From Cercis canadensis (lineage: Eukaryota > Streptophyta > Magnoliopsida > Fabales > Fabaceae), in assembly GCA_003255065.1 (NCBI GenBank), contig QAOA01002596.1:986786-1050785 (forward strand): a stretch of DNA of 64,000 nt, read 5' to 3'. Under the pieces are notes generated by a model. It did no database searches. It saw only the letters and a list, made by a program, of their open reading frames with translations, and had not been told where the DNA came from. How positions within the stretch are numbered: the first letter of the stretch is position 1; each line of letters starts with the position of its first letter. A program made the translations under genes and the position numbers. Shown here in pieces: positions 1-12,804 of the stretch.

Positions 1-304
1 GAAGTTGCGAGGACCAGCACCTGCCAACCCTCCTCTGCGAAGCCCCCGAGGATCCCGAAGCCGCTCAGTAATCTGCGAATTTTCAAAGAGAAAGAGAAAT
101 AGCGTGAAACACAGAGTATCGAAGCCATTGCAGAAAGCTCGCGCGCGCGGGAGATAGAGAAAGCGAAAGGTCAAGGACCTCGCGTTGTTGGCGTTGAAGC
201 TCATCGATCTCTTTGCGGAGCTCCTCCTCCGTCTTCTCCATCGCCGTGCTCCCCATTCCGATTCTCTGATGAATTCGCTGAACGAAGCAGTGAGACAGTG
301 ACAA
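1..304 (-). CDS. Pinin-like (Pinin/SDK/memA) protein, 5' part only
   Basis: The minus strand holds the first two coding exons of a gene that continues past the left edge. Exon 1 is 256-179 and starts MGSTAMEKTEEELRKEID; the donor is gtcctt at 178. Exon 2 is 72-1, after a cag acceptor ending at 73, and continues in phase with ITERLRDPRGLRRGG. This short basic and acidic N-terminus matches what I remember of the plant pinin homologue (Arabidopsis At1g15200 type). Animal pinin is an exon-junction-associated splicing factor in nuclear speckles, so a nuclear RNA-processing role is inferred. An in-frame upstream ATG at 304 would add 16 residues; I prefer 256 because the conserved block starts there. 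The rest of the protein lies outside the window. Confidence 0.68.
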
Positions 305-841
305 TGTTTCTGCTCACAATAAACCCTTGGAAAGGGTTCGCGGGCACAGCGCTCTCAAGTTGAGAAAAATTGAGAATTGCAATAGAGGTCCTCGGTCAAT
401 TACTTTATTGTAAAAAGCACTGTGTTGCAAATAAAATAAATGCTTTTCAAAAAAGAAATAATTTAAACATAGAAAGAAAAAAAAGTTAATAAATAAATAG
501 AATTTTCTTTTTTTGTACTTTTGGCTACATAAATAAATAGAATATAAGAAAATTAAATCAAATAAAAAATAGTTAATGAATTATCCCTTTGTTTGGACGG
601 ATTAATGTTTGGAAATTCCATCAAACTCTTAAAACATTGTTTTTAACGAGAAATTAACTTTATTTAGGTAATAAACCATGAAAATGACAGTGTTTGCTAA
701 AGAAAGAGAATATAATAAGTAATATAATACTGAAAGTGATATATGAAAGCCTTTATTTTTTTTAGGTGAATGGAATCCTTGAATAAAATCTATGGTATAC
801 ATCAAATTTGCATATTGGGAAAAAATATATGTTTGCACTAA

Positions 842-877
<36 letters not shown>
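842..877. repeat. (AT)n microsatellite
   Basis: An almost pure run of AT dinucleotides of about 35 bases, about 540 bases upstream of the pinin-like start. Confidence 0.9.
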
Positions 878-880
<3 letters not shown>

Positions 881-1704
881 GTGCCTAATTCTTAGGTGGC
901 AGCCAAAATCATGCTGGTCCCAATATGTTAAAGAGAGCTAAAGTGATTTTAGCCCTCCCCACTCCACCCAAAAAAAAAAAAAAAAAAAAAAAAAAACCTA
1001 ACTGGTGGGTTAACTGTGCATTAAATATCTAAATAGTATTTAAATAAATTTTATTTGTAACAATAAATTATCTAAAAATAATAAAACTAGAGTCAAAACA
1101 ATTGTTTCAATACTATGTTATAGAGTTCAATATCAGAAGAAACGTTTCATATCACATGTATTGAATAATCTTATATGATATATTTTTTGATTCTATTTAT
1201 GTATGCAATGAGGATGCATGATTCTATCTTCTCAAGGAGTTGTTCACATTTAATTTTCACATTAAAGTTTTTTTTTTTTTTTTTTTNAGTTTTTTTTTTT
1301 TTTTTGCAATCTCATGTTAAAAAATAGAAAATAAATTTAAATATGTTCCAAATTCTTAAACATTATATCATTCATGTTGAAAATCCCTTATGAACTAAGA
1401 AAATTGCAACAAGTACTCAAATACATTTTTTTACACCATAACACACAGTTCACATTTTTTCTTTCTTATACCTAACATGACCTTCTTTAACCTTTTTCAT
1501 TGTCTGTTTTCAGTATCCATCATCCTCTTGGGATGTTTGTATTATCAATAAGAAAAAACAAGAAAATTAGAAAAGGCCAAAAGAGCATTGTAAGCATGGG
1601 ATGAATAGGGCCATTCACCAAAAATAGAAAAAGGGCATGCCTGCATCTTCATGTCACATACAAAACACAGTTTTATCAAAGTCTCCTAAAATGTCTATTA
1701 TTAT

Positions 1705-1910
1705 AAGGAGGTTTTTAAAATATTTTGTTGTATGTCATATTACATAAAAATAATTAATGTATGAATGACATGTGTATAAATTAACTATTTTTAAGTTTGT
1801 TTGAGAAAATAAGATAAATTAATTTTATATCAAATAAAATATAAAAATTACGTATGCTTGCCACATCAATGTAATATGACATACACATGTAGTATTATAA
1901 AAACCTCGTT
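1705..1910. mobile_element. MITE-like inverted-repeat element
   Basis: About 44-bp terminal inverted repeats are visible. The left arm starts AAGGAGGTTTTT and runs to TATGTCATATTACAT; the right arm ends with the complement (ATGTAATATGACATA ... AAAAACCTCGTT). The roughly 120-bp interior is AT-rich and non-coding. Size and structure fit a non-autonomous DNA transposon. The AT-rich flanks make the target duplication ambiguous, so the superfamily is not assigned. Confidence 0.7.
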
Positions 1911-2266
1911 ATTTATTATAATTCTATGCCAAAACAAAGTTTATCATTTTGGCTTCATTTTTTGTTTAAAGAATTGATTTACACATATATTTAAAGTAGA
2001 GAATTTTTTATTAAACTATTTAGTAAAAAATATATTCTTATTACATGAAAAATGGAAAGATGGAAATGAAGTCCATTGCTTTGAAATTTCCTGCATGATA
2101 GGATTAGGAGCTACTTTTTACTTTATCTTTTAGCCATAAAGGCCCAAAACAAAACAAAACATAAACTTGAAGCAGAAGCTAACGACGTTTACCACGCTTG
2201 GTGGGTGAAGCGCCAAATGAAATTTCCATCCTAAACGCCTAATTGAAACTTCGCTATTAATACTTT

Positions 2267-3347
2267 TCAAAGCCCACAACCAAAGAAGTTCAGTATCTGT
2301 GACCCATTTCTGTCCTCTCTCTCTCTAACAATCGGATAAAATCCTTGTCTTCTTCGCGACGTAATCAAAGAAGCGTCTTTCGGTGTTGCTCTCTCTGAAA
2401 TTTTGGACCAATTAAGGTGCAGTATCAATCTTTTACCTCCCAAAACTCCTCCTTGACCAGTGTAGAAGAAACTCTGCAAAATGAGCCTATGTTCTTTGGT
2501 CTAATTTGTCAATTTGGTGTACTGGGTAGTTTGCGTTAATTGCTAGAAACACTTGGGTTTGGAGATTTGTGATTAGGGTTTCCACTAGTTTGTTTTCTTC
2601 CTTCTGTTCATGGTTAGTCAGCTCAATTTCTCTGCCTATTATCTGGCTTGTCCCTTTTGCCGTGTTCTCCGTTCTGGGAGTTTCTCTTTAACCTTGACTG
2701 CCTTTAAGGCTGAAACTTTTTTATGGGGTTCAGTGTTCTGACTAATTAGTTTACGGCACTGGGGTTTTACCCAATAATTGTTTTCTTTTAATCACCACTC
2801 TGCAAAGTTTCCCAGTCAACGGTGTTGAATGGTTGGCTGTTGTGCTTGCATAGACCAGGTCTTTCTACAATATTTTCTTCCTTCCTCTCCCTTTCTCTCT
2901 GAATTCAGAGATTCCTCTAGTCAGTGTTCAACGAAATTGGTTCTTATGGCAAGCACTTGTGAATGGAATCCTTGATGACTATGTACACAGGGTTTACCGT
3001 ATAGCATGATAGATTTTGTTCTTGATTGAAGTTTTAATTTTAATCCTTCAGCTAGTTAAGTACTTATAGTGTACAGAAAGAGTGAACAGATTCTGACTGC
3101 AGTTTACAGGACTTCTGTTTTGGTCACTTGTAGATTGAGAATTTCGACTGAAGGAAGTAGCAATTTGTGAGTACTTTTGAGGATTTAGTTGTTTATGTGC
3201 ATTAGTGATGTCAATAGATACAAATTACTGATGAAGCGGATTGTTTTTTTGGGAAAAGAAAGGAATTCGGAATAAATTGGGGCGTTTAGAGTGAGACACT
3301 AATTAATTCTTTCCCTTTGATACGATTGATCATATTTGACATGAGGT
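2267..3347 (+). promoter_or_regulatory. Probable 5' leader region of the vasculin-like gene
   Basis: CT-rich stretches typical of plant transcription start regions lie near 2310-2330 and 2880-2900, and possible leader donor and acceptor sites are present (for example AAG/GTGCAG near 2417 and TTTACAG near 3108). A short upstream ORF at 3341-3361 (ATG AGG TAT GGA AAG AAG TGA) overlaps the main start at 3348 in another frame and could lower translation. Leader exon borders are inferred. Confidence 0.4.
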
Positions 3348-6300
3348 ATGGAAAGAAGTGACCATTCTTTAGTACCACAATGGTTGAAAAGCGGTGGAAG
3401 TGTCAGTAGCGGGGGAAGTTCGAACAATCAACTCAAATCTCCGTACTCTGGTAAATCTTCATACTCGATGTTTTAATGTTTTTTCTTTTGTATGAGAATA
3501 TCAGTGGAAAGAGTAGGGAAAAGGAAATAGCATGAGATAAAAAGTAGCTTCATGTTTGACTCATGATTGTAGCACAGTTTGCCTTCCACTTTCCATGACC
3601 AAGTTGATAGTAAAGCAAAGTTCTCTTACATCTGTTAAATGCTTGAAAAACCAAAACTTCTGTGAGAAAATTTTATTGCACTATTTTATTCTTTCTTCAA
3701 AATAATTTGGGTCTCAAATATATATTCTTTTTCTACTACGCATACCAGTAAATGTAACTTACAAAATATGATAATTTTTATGCCAAAAGCTTTAAAAGAG
3801 TAATGCTGCACTTTTTTTCATCATATATGGTCTTTGTAGTTGTCCAGTATCAAAGTCATGATAGGAATTAATCATTAGAAGCATTTCTGATAATTTCATC
3901 TTTCCTTCCTTGTGACAGATCAAATTACTCACTTAAGGTTTCAACGGAGTTCTAGTAGCAATAGTTCTGGCCACTCAAGCTCATACAATAGTTCAGGCAG
4001 AAGCCGGTATAATAGGGATTGGGAAAAAGATATTGACAACTTCTTTGACAAGGGCAAACTGGTTCTCGGTGAGGGTAAGCACCGTGACCATTCTGATCCT
4101 TTAGACAACACATTATCCAATAGGTTTGAGAAGGATCTGTTTCAGCATTCACAGTCTATGAGTTCTGGGAGATGGGGGGAGACGTGGTCTAATAGAATTG
4201 CAGGTGATTTAAGCAACGCCAAAAGTGATGCCATGGTTGCTGAAGGAGTTGTTGGCAGTATGCATAAAACTGTGTTTGAAGAGGAATTTCCCTTACTTGG
4301 ACCTGAAGCTAAACAAGGCAGTTCTGAAATGGGAAGAGTCTTATCTTCTGGCTCAAGTCCTGCCACTCATAGTCTGTTGACTGGTCCTTCAGCAGTGATT
4401 GCCAACAATGGTCCGACCTCAGCATTACATGGGATTCCTCTGACTATTGGAACAAGTAGCTCTGTTGCAGTGTCGCATCAGTATAATGTTTCTGCAAGCT
4501 TTTCTTCTATGGCTTCAAGCACAATGGGCCTCAACATGGCAGGGGCACTGTCTCAGGGCACACCTCGCTCCCAAACACCTCCACAAGTGAGTTTGAGTTT
4601 GACTCTGACTTCTGTTGTAACTTGTACATTTGTTAAATTTTTTCAGTGTTCATGTAGTATGTTTCAAAATGCAGTCATCTGTTGATGCTCAAAAGCTTGA
4701 AGAGCTGGCAATCAAGCAATCTAGGCTATTAATTCCCATGACTCCATCCATGCCAAGAGCCCTGGTAACAGTTGCTGCTTTTCTTTTTTTTGGATAACAT
4801 AGTCTATAAAGTGGTTCCCTGTTGATTTACATTACTTTCTATTCTTTAAAGGATTCTATGTGCGCTGGAAATTTCAATATACCATTATGTGCTACTGCTA
4901 CATCATGATTGAATTTCTTTTGAGAATCTATTAATCTAATTTAATCAACATATTCTCTTCAGATATTCTTCTTACATGGTTAATCATATCTTATTTCTCG
5001 TGAATTATCTTTGACATGTTGGACTTAAGTCTTTCTTCAATGTGCTTGGTTTTTATGTGATTTTGTTGTCTTGCTATCTAACTCCATCTACTATCTTTTG
5101 CTATGTGCATCTTTCCCTTACTAGTAAAACAATTATTATTCTTTTAGTTGTAAGTCAGGGACAGATAGATTATTATCTCATTCTCCTCCTTTATTCTCAA
5201 TGAGTAAGTAGGTGACATCAAACCCCCAGATTATTGGCTGTTCTCATTATTATAGATGAGTGCAACTAGCTGGGATTTGATAAGTTTTATTTGTGTTCAG
5301 AAGAAGCTTCACTTTTTAATTTGCACTTGATTCCTTGCTATGAACAGAAAGAAGTTAATGAACTAACAAATAAGAAAAACATAATAAAGGCTGTCCTGAA
5401 CTTCTTCACCTCTTCTCCCTCCCCCTTCCCCTCAACAAAAGAGAAAAGCAAAGCAACCAGTAAGTCACTTGGGAAGGTGTAATGCTCCAAAATATTGTTG
5501 GTTATTGAGGGTTAAACTTAAAATAGACATGAAGTTAAAATTGGCCAGACATTTATTAGTTTGTGGCATTGATATGTGGTTATTTCTCATACTTCCTTTC
5601 GTAACCTTTAAGGGAAATCGGCTTCTCTAGATCTATAATATGCTGAATTTTCAAAGCTGGTAGTAAATGTCTTGTAGGAAACTTCTATAAAATTACTAAC
5701 TTTAAGATTGTTTCAGTATTTATATATCTTGGTCTTTTTTTGAGTGATATTGACTCATAAGTTTGTCAATAAAACCCATTGGAGAACGAAGAATATCAAC
5801 ACGGTTATTCTGTTATAAAAACGTTTATTCCATTTTGAAAAATGTGATTATCTAATTATAAATGTGTGTGTATGTATCATTGGTGAGTAGTGAGAGTTAT
5901 GTCCAAAGTTTGTGTCTGTTGACTCTCAAGTTGTGTTTGACTTCTTTTAGGTGGTTAGCCCTTCAGAAAAATCAAAAGTCAAGACAGGGCAGCAGCAGCA
6001 GCAGCATCTCCTCTTTTCTTCACGTCCAGCCAATCATTCTCCCCGTGGTGGTCCTGCAAAATCAGATGTACCAAAGACAACTTCTGCTAATTCTCGTATT
6101 GTCAGTCCTTCACAAGAGTTGAATGGTCTCTCTTCAGCTGAGAAGGACAGCTTGAGTCCCAGTGGAAGTAGAGTAGTGCTCAGCCCAATTTGTGCCACTA
6201 CATCTGCATCTACGTCTACTCCCTTAAGGAACTCAAGCAACAATACAAACCCTGCTTTAGGGGGAACATTGGAGAAGAGAGCTACTTCTCAATCCCAGAG

Positions 6301-6912
6301 CAGGAGTGAATTTTTTAAAAATCTCTCGAGGAAGAGTTCTTCTAGAAACCCCTGTTCTGATCCTCGCCCTTCTGGTATGCCTTGTGCCTCAGAGAGGTCT
6401 GAAGTGATCACAGGAAATGTCACTGTTTCTCTCACTCTGCAGTCTAGAGAAGCCCCTTCAGTGGATACCTCTGCTGAGAACTCATTGACTGAGAGCAGCT
6501 GCATAATTACTGATAGTGGCAACACTTGTGGTGAAACTTTGAAATTTTCAAGCAATGAAATGCAGCATTTGAGCACCAACTCAATTCTTTATCCAGATGA
6601 GGAAGAAGCTGCATTTTTACGTTCACTTGGGTGGGAGGAAAGTGCTGGAGAGGATGAAGGCCTTACTGAGGAGGAGATAAGGGACTTCTGCGAGAAGGTA
6701 ACCACTCTTTCAGAACTTAGTAACTTTTCTTATCCTGTAATTGAAAGATTGCTTCATATGATCTATGCCTTTGTTTTCTCATGCAGTATATGAAATTGCA
6801 GCCCTCATCAAATATTCTCCATAAAGTGCATCAAAAGATGATTGCATTGCCACTTGACTCAAATAGTGGAAGCTGTGGTGGAGCTTCATCAGAATTGAGC
6901 TCATCTGCCTGA
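3348..6912 (+). CDS. Vasculin-like (GC-rich promoter-binding protein type) protein
   Basis: Five exons: 3348-3450, 3919-4586, 4675-4764, 5951-6697 and 6787-6912, giving 577 residues with all phases consistent. The N-terminus is MERSDHSLVPQWLKSGG, followed by a Ser-rich stretch. Three blocks follow the order seen in animal vasculin/GPBP1: an acidic FEEEFPLLGPE motif (about 154-164) like the vasculin EDFPSLNPEYE block, a SEFFKNLSRK motif (about 406-415) like KKSEFLKALKR, and a C-terminal block (about 500-545) with AAFLRSLGWEES, LTEEEIRDFCEK and YMKLQPS, matching the vasculin LLKEMGWQED...LTEDEMREF region. Vasculin is a nuclear transcription regulator; the plant function is unknown to me. Exon 4 carries a CAG run coding five glutamines (near 5990-6005). 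The rest is low-complexity Ser/Thr, probably disordered. Confidence 0.72.
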
Positions 6913-8090
6913 GCCAAAAGCTATATAGTTAGAAGGGTGATTGCATGATGGGGGAGAAATATGTGCAATTTTACTTTGTTTCCTTGGCTGAATGGGTATG
7001 AAAAGGAGAGATGCCTAGCAGGAAGCTGGCTATTAGATAAGAAAATTTTCCTTTTGGTTGATAGGAAGCTGGTTGGAGTATAGTATTAGTATCAGATCGG
7101 TACTTACAGTAAAGCAAAGCAATCATATGCTTGGGTGAGAACTAGTGAAACAATTGAAGATGATAGGGGAAAGTTTCTTTTTGGTTGATAGGTAGTTTAT
7201 TGGAGTATAATTATCACAAATAGGTTACTTAAAGTAAAGGAAAGCAAAAAAAATAGAATTATGATAGCGTGTTTTTCTTTTTTTCCTGTTGTTCTCTGCT
7301 CTCCCTTCTGACTGGTGCTTGTTTAACGGCTACAGTTTGAAGTAGGTGATCTCATTCTTCATTGTCGTCAGAAAAAGAAACAGTAATTAATAAAACAGAG
7401 AAACGGCTGGAATAGTTTGATTATGTTCTTCCCTCTCCTTTAGCCTCCTTTTGTTTATTTAAACCTTGTTTTCCTTCCCTCTTCTTGTTTGTGTCAAGTT
7501 TTTTAGCACAGTTATGGTTCTTTTATCTTGTTCTTATCAGTTGGATCTCTGACTAGAGTGCCACAATTTTCTGTTCCTTTCCCTCTGGTGTGTTAAAAGA
7601 GTTTCGTTAGAAATGAGAGGTTAGGCATCATGCAGAATAAAATATGACTTGCCAGATGATGATGCGGGGAATCATATTTTTATCTTTTTCCCATTCATAG
7701 ACATAAAAGGTATTCATCCTGAACCAAAAAAAAGGACATAAAAAGGTATTATAGAAGTGACTGTGGCACTATCTTTCAAATTTCTTATCTCATTGACATT
7801 ATTTATTTTGATTCCAAGAAAAATGATGTCCCGTAATGTTGGTACTCGTAGACTTAACTATGTGGACACACCTATAAAATTTAAAATAAGCAATAGAAGA
7901 GAGTGAGAGCAGTTGGAATGAGAAGCTAAAAATGGTATTTCCCATATCTTATAAAAAATTAAAAAGATATGCTAATATATAGTCACACTCCGCTTATGAG
8001 ATGAATGTTTGAATTTTTAATTTTTTATAAATTACTTAATTCCTTTACTAATCACAATATATACAAATTAGTTTGAATACTTTTTTTTTT

Positions 8091-8195
8091 TCTATTTTTT
8101 TGTTACAATTTTGAATTCAAATATAAAACTTATAAGTTTTGAAAATGACCTTAGTATCACTCAGCTACAAGTCGTTAAGTAATTCAGATACTATT
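8091..8195 (-). mobile_element. tRNA-like SINE, short family
   Basis: Read on the minus strand, the copy starts ACTTGTAGCTGAGTGATACT, where TAGCTGAGTGATA resembles a tRNA box A. It has a degenerate box B about 35 bases on (ATTTGAATTC), then ATTGTAAC and an A-rich tail. It aligns over most of its length with the copies at 11018, 17429 and 18920. A target duplication is only weakly visible. Confidence 0.55.
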
Positions 8196-9569
8196 TAACC
8201 ACAACACAAAAAGAACAATAGCACAAGTTTAGCAGATAAATATGAATACCTCTCCACCACTTGTACTGTTATTAGATTAGTTGGTGATAACCTTGATATA
8301 GTCAAATAAATAGTCATAAACTAATTTTTCTTGTTGCCATGGAGTTCTTAAGGTGGTGACTAGTCTCCATATTTGTGTGATTATCATGTTTTGTAATTTT
8401 ATTTTTATTTTTATTTTTTTAGAAAGTGTTTTACTTAGTGGAGTAAAGAGACTTTCATTTCAATATTTGGGGCTTAAAGGTGAATACAGCCAGCGGGGCG
8501 GCCATGTGCATTCTGCATCCAAACGTGTCAACTTTCCACAACCAAGTGGAAATTAGAGGTCAAGTTACATGAAATAAAAGAAACTAATGTCTGGTCAACT
8601 CTCTTATATTATTTTAAGTCCTTTTTTTATATACAAAATCATTTTCGGGCACCACCTCCAAAGATTCATTAATTTATATTCTTCCCAATTCTAAATTATA
8701 ATATTGAAGAAAATCATAAATTATGATGGTTAGGGCTTAGGGAGAAATTAAAAGGGGAAAAAATTAACCTAATTTTCTTTTTATTTTTTGGTTCATTTAA
8801 TCCCATCAAAGTCATTGTGACAGAACCATGAAGTTTAGATAATATNGCACACCACTAGCTAGCGTCTACCATTTTCTCACTATTAAAAAAGCTAGTTAAA
8901 TTTGAATCATTAAAAAAAAATTCAGTAAACATAGCGTGGGTTTGATTTTGGAATTATAAATTAACTTCTCACTTGTCTCGGAATTCAAATAATAGGGTTG
9001 GGAGTAAAAGCAAACACACACTTAATTAATTAAATTTGTAGGTTGTAGATTTAACTAAATTCATAATATTCATAAAATATAAGTGTAAAAGTGATTTATC
9101 AAACATTACTCTAAAAAATAATATATATGATTGATATGTATAGAATTTATGCCATGCATGAGGTTTTAATCGATCGTAACATAAAGTATATACCGTTTTT
9201 TTTCACCCACCTCATTTATAAGAGGCATTTTCATATATACTAGTATAGAATCTATAATTAGATATCTTAGGCATAATAAAATTTAAGATTTCCATTTTTA
9301 ATATTTTTATTTAGAAAGTGAGGGGTTTAGATAATTTGTAGGAGATTAAAATTTCTCCATACCATCATGTAAAAAAAAAAAAAAATGAAAAGTGATATCT
9401 AAAAATATGGAGATTTAAAATTTTGAGGTGTCTTAAATTTTGATGTTCTAATGTGATATCATCATATTAAATATGGAGATTATTCAAGATACCGAAATAT
9501 TTTACATGTCAATGTTAAAATGTACTAGCTAGATAGTGTTTTTGAAGATGAAAGTGTTAGTATAGATTT

Positions 9570-9758
9570 TTTTTTTTTGGTTAATATTACGGGTATCTCC
9601 ACTTTATTTAATTGAGTATGAGACTAATCTCATTCGAGAATTATAGTAATTACAATTTTTCCTCTCCTAATAATGTTCTCACTGGATTTTGAACCCTCAA
9701 CTACAACCAAGGGTGCACACCCAAAGTTCAATTTGCTCCCAGTTTAAGCGCTTGTTGG
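9570..9758 (-). mobile_element. tRNA-derived SINE, longer family
   Basis: Read on the minus strand it begins near AGCGCTTAAACTGGGAGC (box A-like), carries GGGTTCAAAATCC (box B-like) and ends in a poly(A) tail (the poly(T) at 9570-9580). It is flanked by 13-bp direct repeats with one mismatch, 9557-9569 and 9759-9771 (TTARTATAGATTT), the mark of LINE-driven retroposition. A shorter relative lies near 16617. Confidence 0.72.
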
Positions 9759-11017
9759 TTAATATAGATTTAATAGATAAGAAGAAGCTCTTACTCTCGC
9801 GAACTAGTATAGGCTTTTTATGGTTTAGAAGGAATCACAAAAACTAGTGTTGACTTAGGTTATGTGTTTAGCTTGCATCTATAGGATTTGTTCTATACAT
9901 ACATTAGAAAAATGAGGCTCCTTAGATTCGCATGGTTTGCCAATTTTCTTTCCACACCATATGATCCATTTTTTTGGTTTTTAATGGGAGACTTTGAAAA
10001 CATTGCCTCCCCATACTTTGACGTGGTCTAATCACTGATTAAAGAAAGAGATTAGAGTTAATCCATAAAATAAAGAAAATAAATTAAGTAACATGGCGAT
10101 ATTCGTATGGAAGATTATTATATATTGTTATCTGAATAACGTCAGATCATTACAAAGTTTTGTAGATTTTCTCTTATTTACTTTTATATCATGACGAAGA
10201 AACCAATATATATATATTTGAAATCAACTCCATGAAATTCCTTAGTCGATTACATTTGAACATGAACATTAGAATTAGAACCTCTCATAATCAACTATTG
10301 GTATGTCTTCATCTTTTAGTTGTTTTTTCAGGTCAGGACATGACAAAATCTAGACTTTTAAGATATATATAGAACAAAATGGGGTATGGATAAGGGTAAT
10401 GGGATCTGTTCAATGGCTTCATTGCTGACTTTTTTGGAATAGACAAAGAACCGTGAACTGTTAATTATTGGAAAATTATAATATTTATTAAAAGGCTTCA
10501 TGGATTTCCACTTGTTGTCGTATCTCTTAACATAGATTATATAGAAAGCTTTTTTGGATGCATTGTTATATACTGAAGTAAGTGATCTACTTAAGATCTA
10601 ATATATAGATAAATCTTGACACGCAATGGGGAATTAGATCATGAATATCTCCCATTTTCATTTTTACTAAAAAAATAAGTCTATTTGTAATTGGAAGTTC
10701 GGATTTTGAAGCATGATAAGATCACGAGACACTTCAATTAAGTATTGAAAAAGTTTTCCAACCTGTATAAATTGGGGAGTATATTTTCTTGAGGTTTCAG
10801 AAGGGATCAATAACTGAATACATATAATATTAACAAGAAAATATGTGTATGCGTTTTTTCCTTTTTAAATATCTCCTCTTAATGCAAATTAAAGAGATTA
10901 ATGATTTGAATTATATTTTAGAATCTCTTAAATAATAATGAGGTTGTAGTAATTATGTATATGTTTTCCTTGTTTGTCTGATGCACATGCATGAAGAAAT
11001 AGTAGAATGATACCAAA

Positions 11018-11109
11018 TGGCATATGTAGTCAAATGGTACTGAGATCATCCTTAGGGTTATGATTTGCATGTTTGAATCCATAATCGTAACAAAAAATAC
11101 CAAAAAAGT
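11018..11109 (+). mobile_element. tRNA-like SINE, short family, with perfect target duplication
   Basis: A 92-bp insert with box A-like TAGTCAAATGGTA, box B-like TGTTTGAATCC, then ATCGTAAC and an A-rich tail. It is flanked by a perfect 17-bp direct repeat, AGTAGAATGATACCAAA, at 11001-11017 and 11110-11126. This is the best-preserved copy in the window and shows that the element moved as a unit. Confidence 0.78.
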
Positions 11110-12804
11110 AGTAGAATGATACCAAAAATTAAAAAGAAAAAGAAGTAGTAGAATCAAATAAGATTCCAAGTTGATAGAAAAAATAGATGTAAGAATAATT
11201 AAGTTGGCTGTATCAAATGTAATTTTACTCTACGTACATTATGATTGTGACTAATATCCAACTAAGGGTGGAAATAAATGGCTTTCTTTTATCATGATCC
11301 ATACTTCCATTTTCCCCAAATTTTAGTTTAAGCTATGGTAACTAAGAATTAATTGCATCAATCAATGCACCCGCCCTTGAGGTTAGGTAATTTCTTATGA
11401 CTCCAAAGTTTGATGTAGAGGTAGATGTATCCCTAATAATTATATATATTAGTTCATAAAATAAATGAGTATTTATAATAAATATAAGATGATTTTATGA
11501 TATATATATATATATATATATATAAACACTAAAAGAAAGAGACAGTTTCAAATTTTCAATAAACTAGTAGCAATACTACCATTTTGGCCTATTCGTTGGG
11601 ATTGGGAAGATAAGACCTTTGTCAAGGAGACTAGTTTTAATTAATTAGTATTTAAAATAAGTAAACGATTAATTAATAGGTCACACACTAACATAATGCA
11701 TGAACTGCCACGAATTGAATTAGAGATAGAGTCTCCATCAAAAGCGAAAGGTCTATTGGATTTCTATAATTAGGGTTTACATCTACATGTGGAGGCATTT
11801 AATCTCATAGAGTTAAATAGATTAATTATTATATCATCATTAGGTTAGCTCATCTCATGCCATATGCCTGCACTTATATAGATCATTAGGCAGCAACCGG
11901 CGCCGCAGCCATTTCATATGTCATGAGAATTAGTTTTGTAACTTAAATTCATAGCTAACTTTCTAGTGTCAACTACCAAAATTTTTATGTTCAAAATATA
12001 CTTGTACTTTTTATCCACTTAAATTCGTGAATTTTCCCTTAGTTTTGACTTTTGCATCACACTGAGTCTTTAGAAATATGAATTATTTCTGAATTTACTA
12101 GAGATAATTTTAATCTTCAAGGTGGGCAATTATGCTGACATGGCATGCAGGTGGAAACCATGTATATATAAGGAAAACATTTTTTTTTTTACTATTCAAA
12201 TCATATGCAATATCTCACGTAAATATATATGGATACACTTTTTCTTAATTTGCGTATCTTCTACACATCGATTTTTGTAGCAAATTTCTAATTTTATATT
12301 ACATGTGGGTTAATAAAATTATCACATGAACAACCAATTACGAGCTTTCGAATGCTATGGTATTAGAAAGAAATTAGACCTTGGGTTTCAAACTCCCATT
12401 TCCTAGATAGTTCAACATATATAAATGAAAGGAAATTCACTTTTAGTACGTAGAATAATTAAATATTTAACAGAGAACCTTGGTCTAAGTTCAGTTTATC
12501 CATTTACGTAATGCAAGAGTTTTCTGATACAGAAGACACTAGCTATATTAATGGTCTTAATCTATTTATAAAAATATTTGTAACGTGGGAGGTAATAAAG
12601 AGGACAATAGAAAAAAAATGACTAGTGTATGTAGTTAAATAATAAATAATGCACATAGGAGCGAGATGTGTGGGCTTGTGAGAGGTGTTGCAGTTGACAA
12701 ATTCAAGATCTGATCCCAAGGTTTCTCTGCTTATGAGATTTCGTACGGGGCTCATATTCCATGGTAGTAGATGATGTCAAACTCATCATGTAACTCTTAG
12801 TATT

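Larger units (their letters stand above)
305..2266. other. Intergenic, AT-rich, between divergent genes
   Basis: No gene is seen. The stretch separates the divergently transcribed pinin-like and vasculin-like genes. It holds an AT microsatellite, a poly(A) run near 970-997, a poly(T) run broken by an N at 1287, and a MITE (listed separately). Confidence 0.6.

Noticed and set aside
5862-6122. Alternative frame over vasculin-like exon 4
   Set aside because: Shadow frame; the frame of 5951-6697 keeps phase with both neighbouring exons and carries the family motifs.
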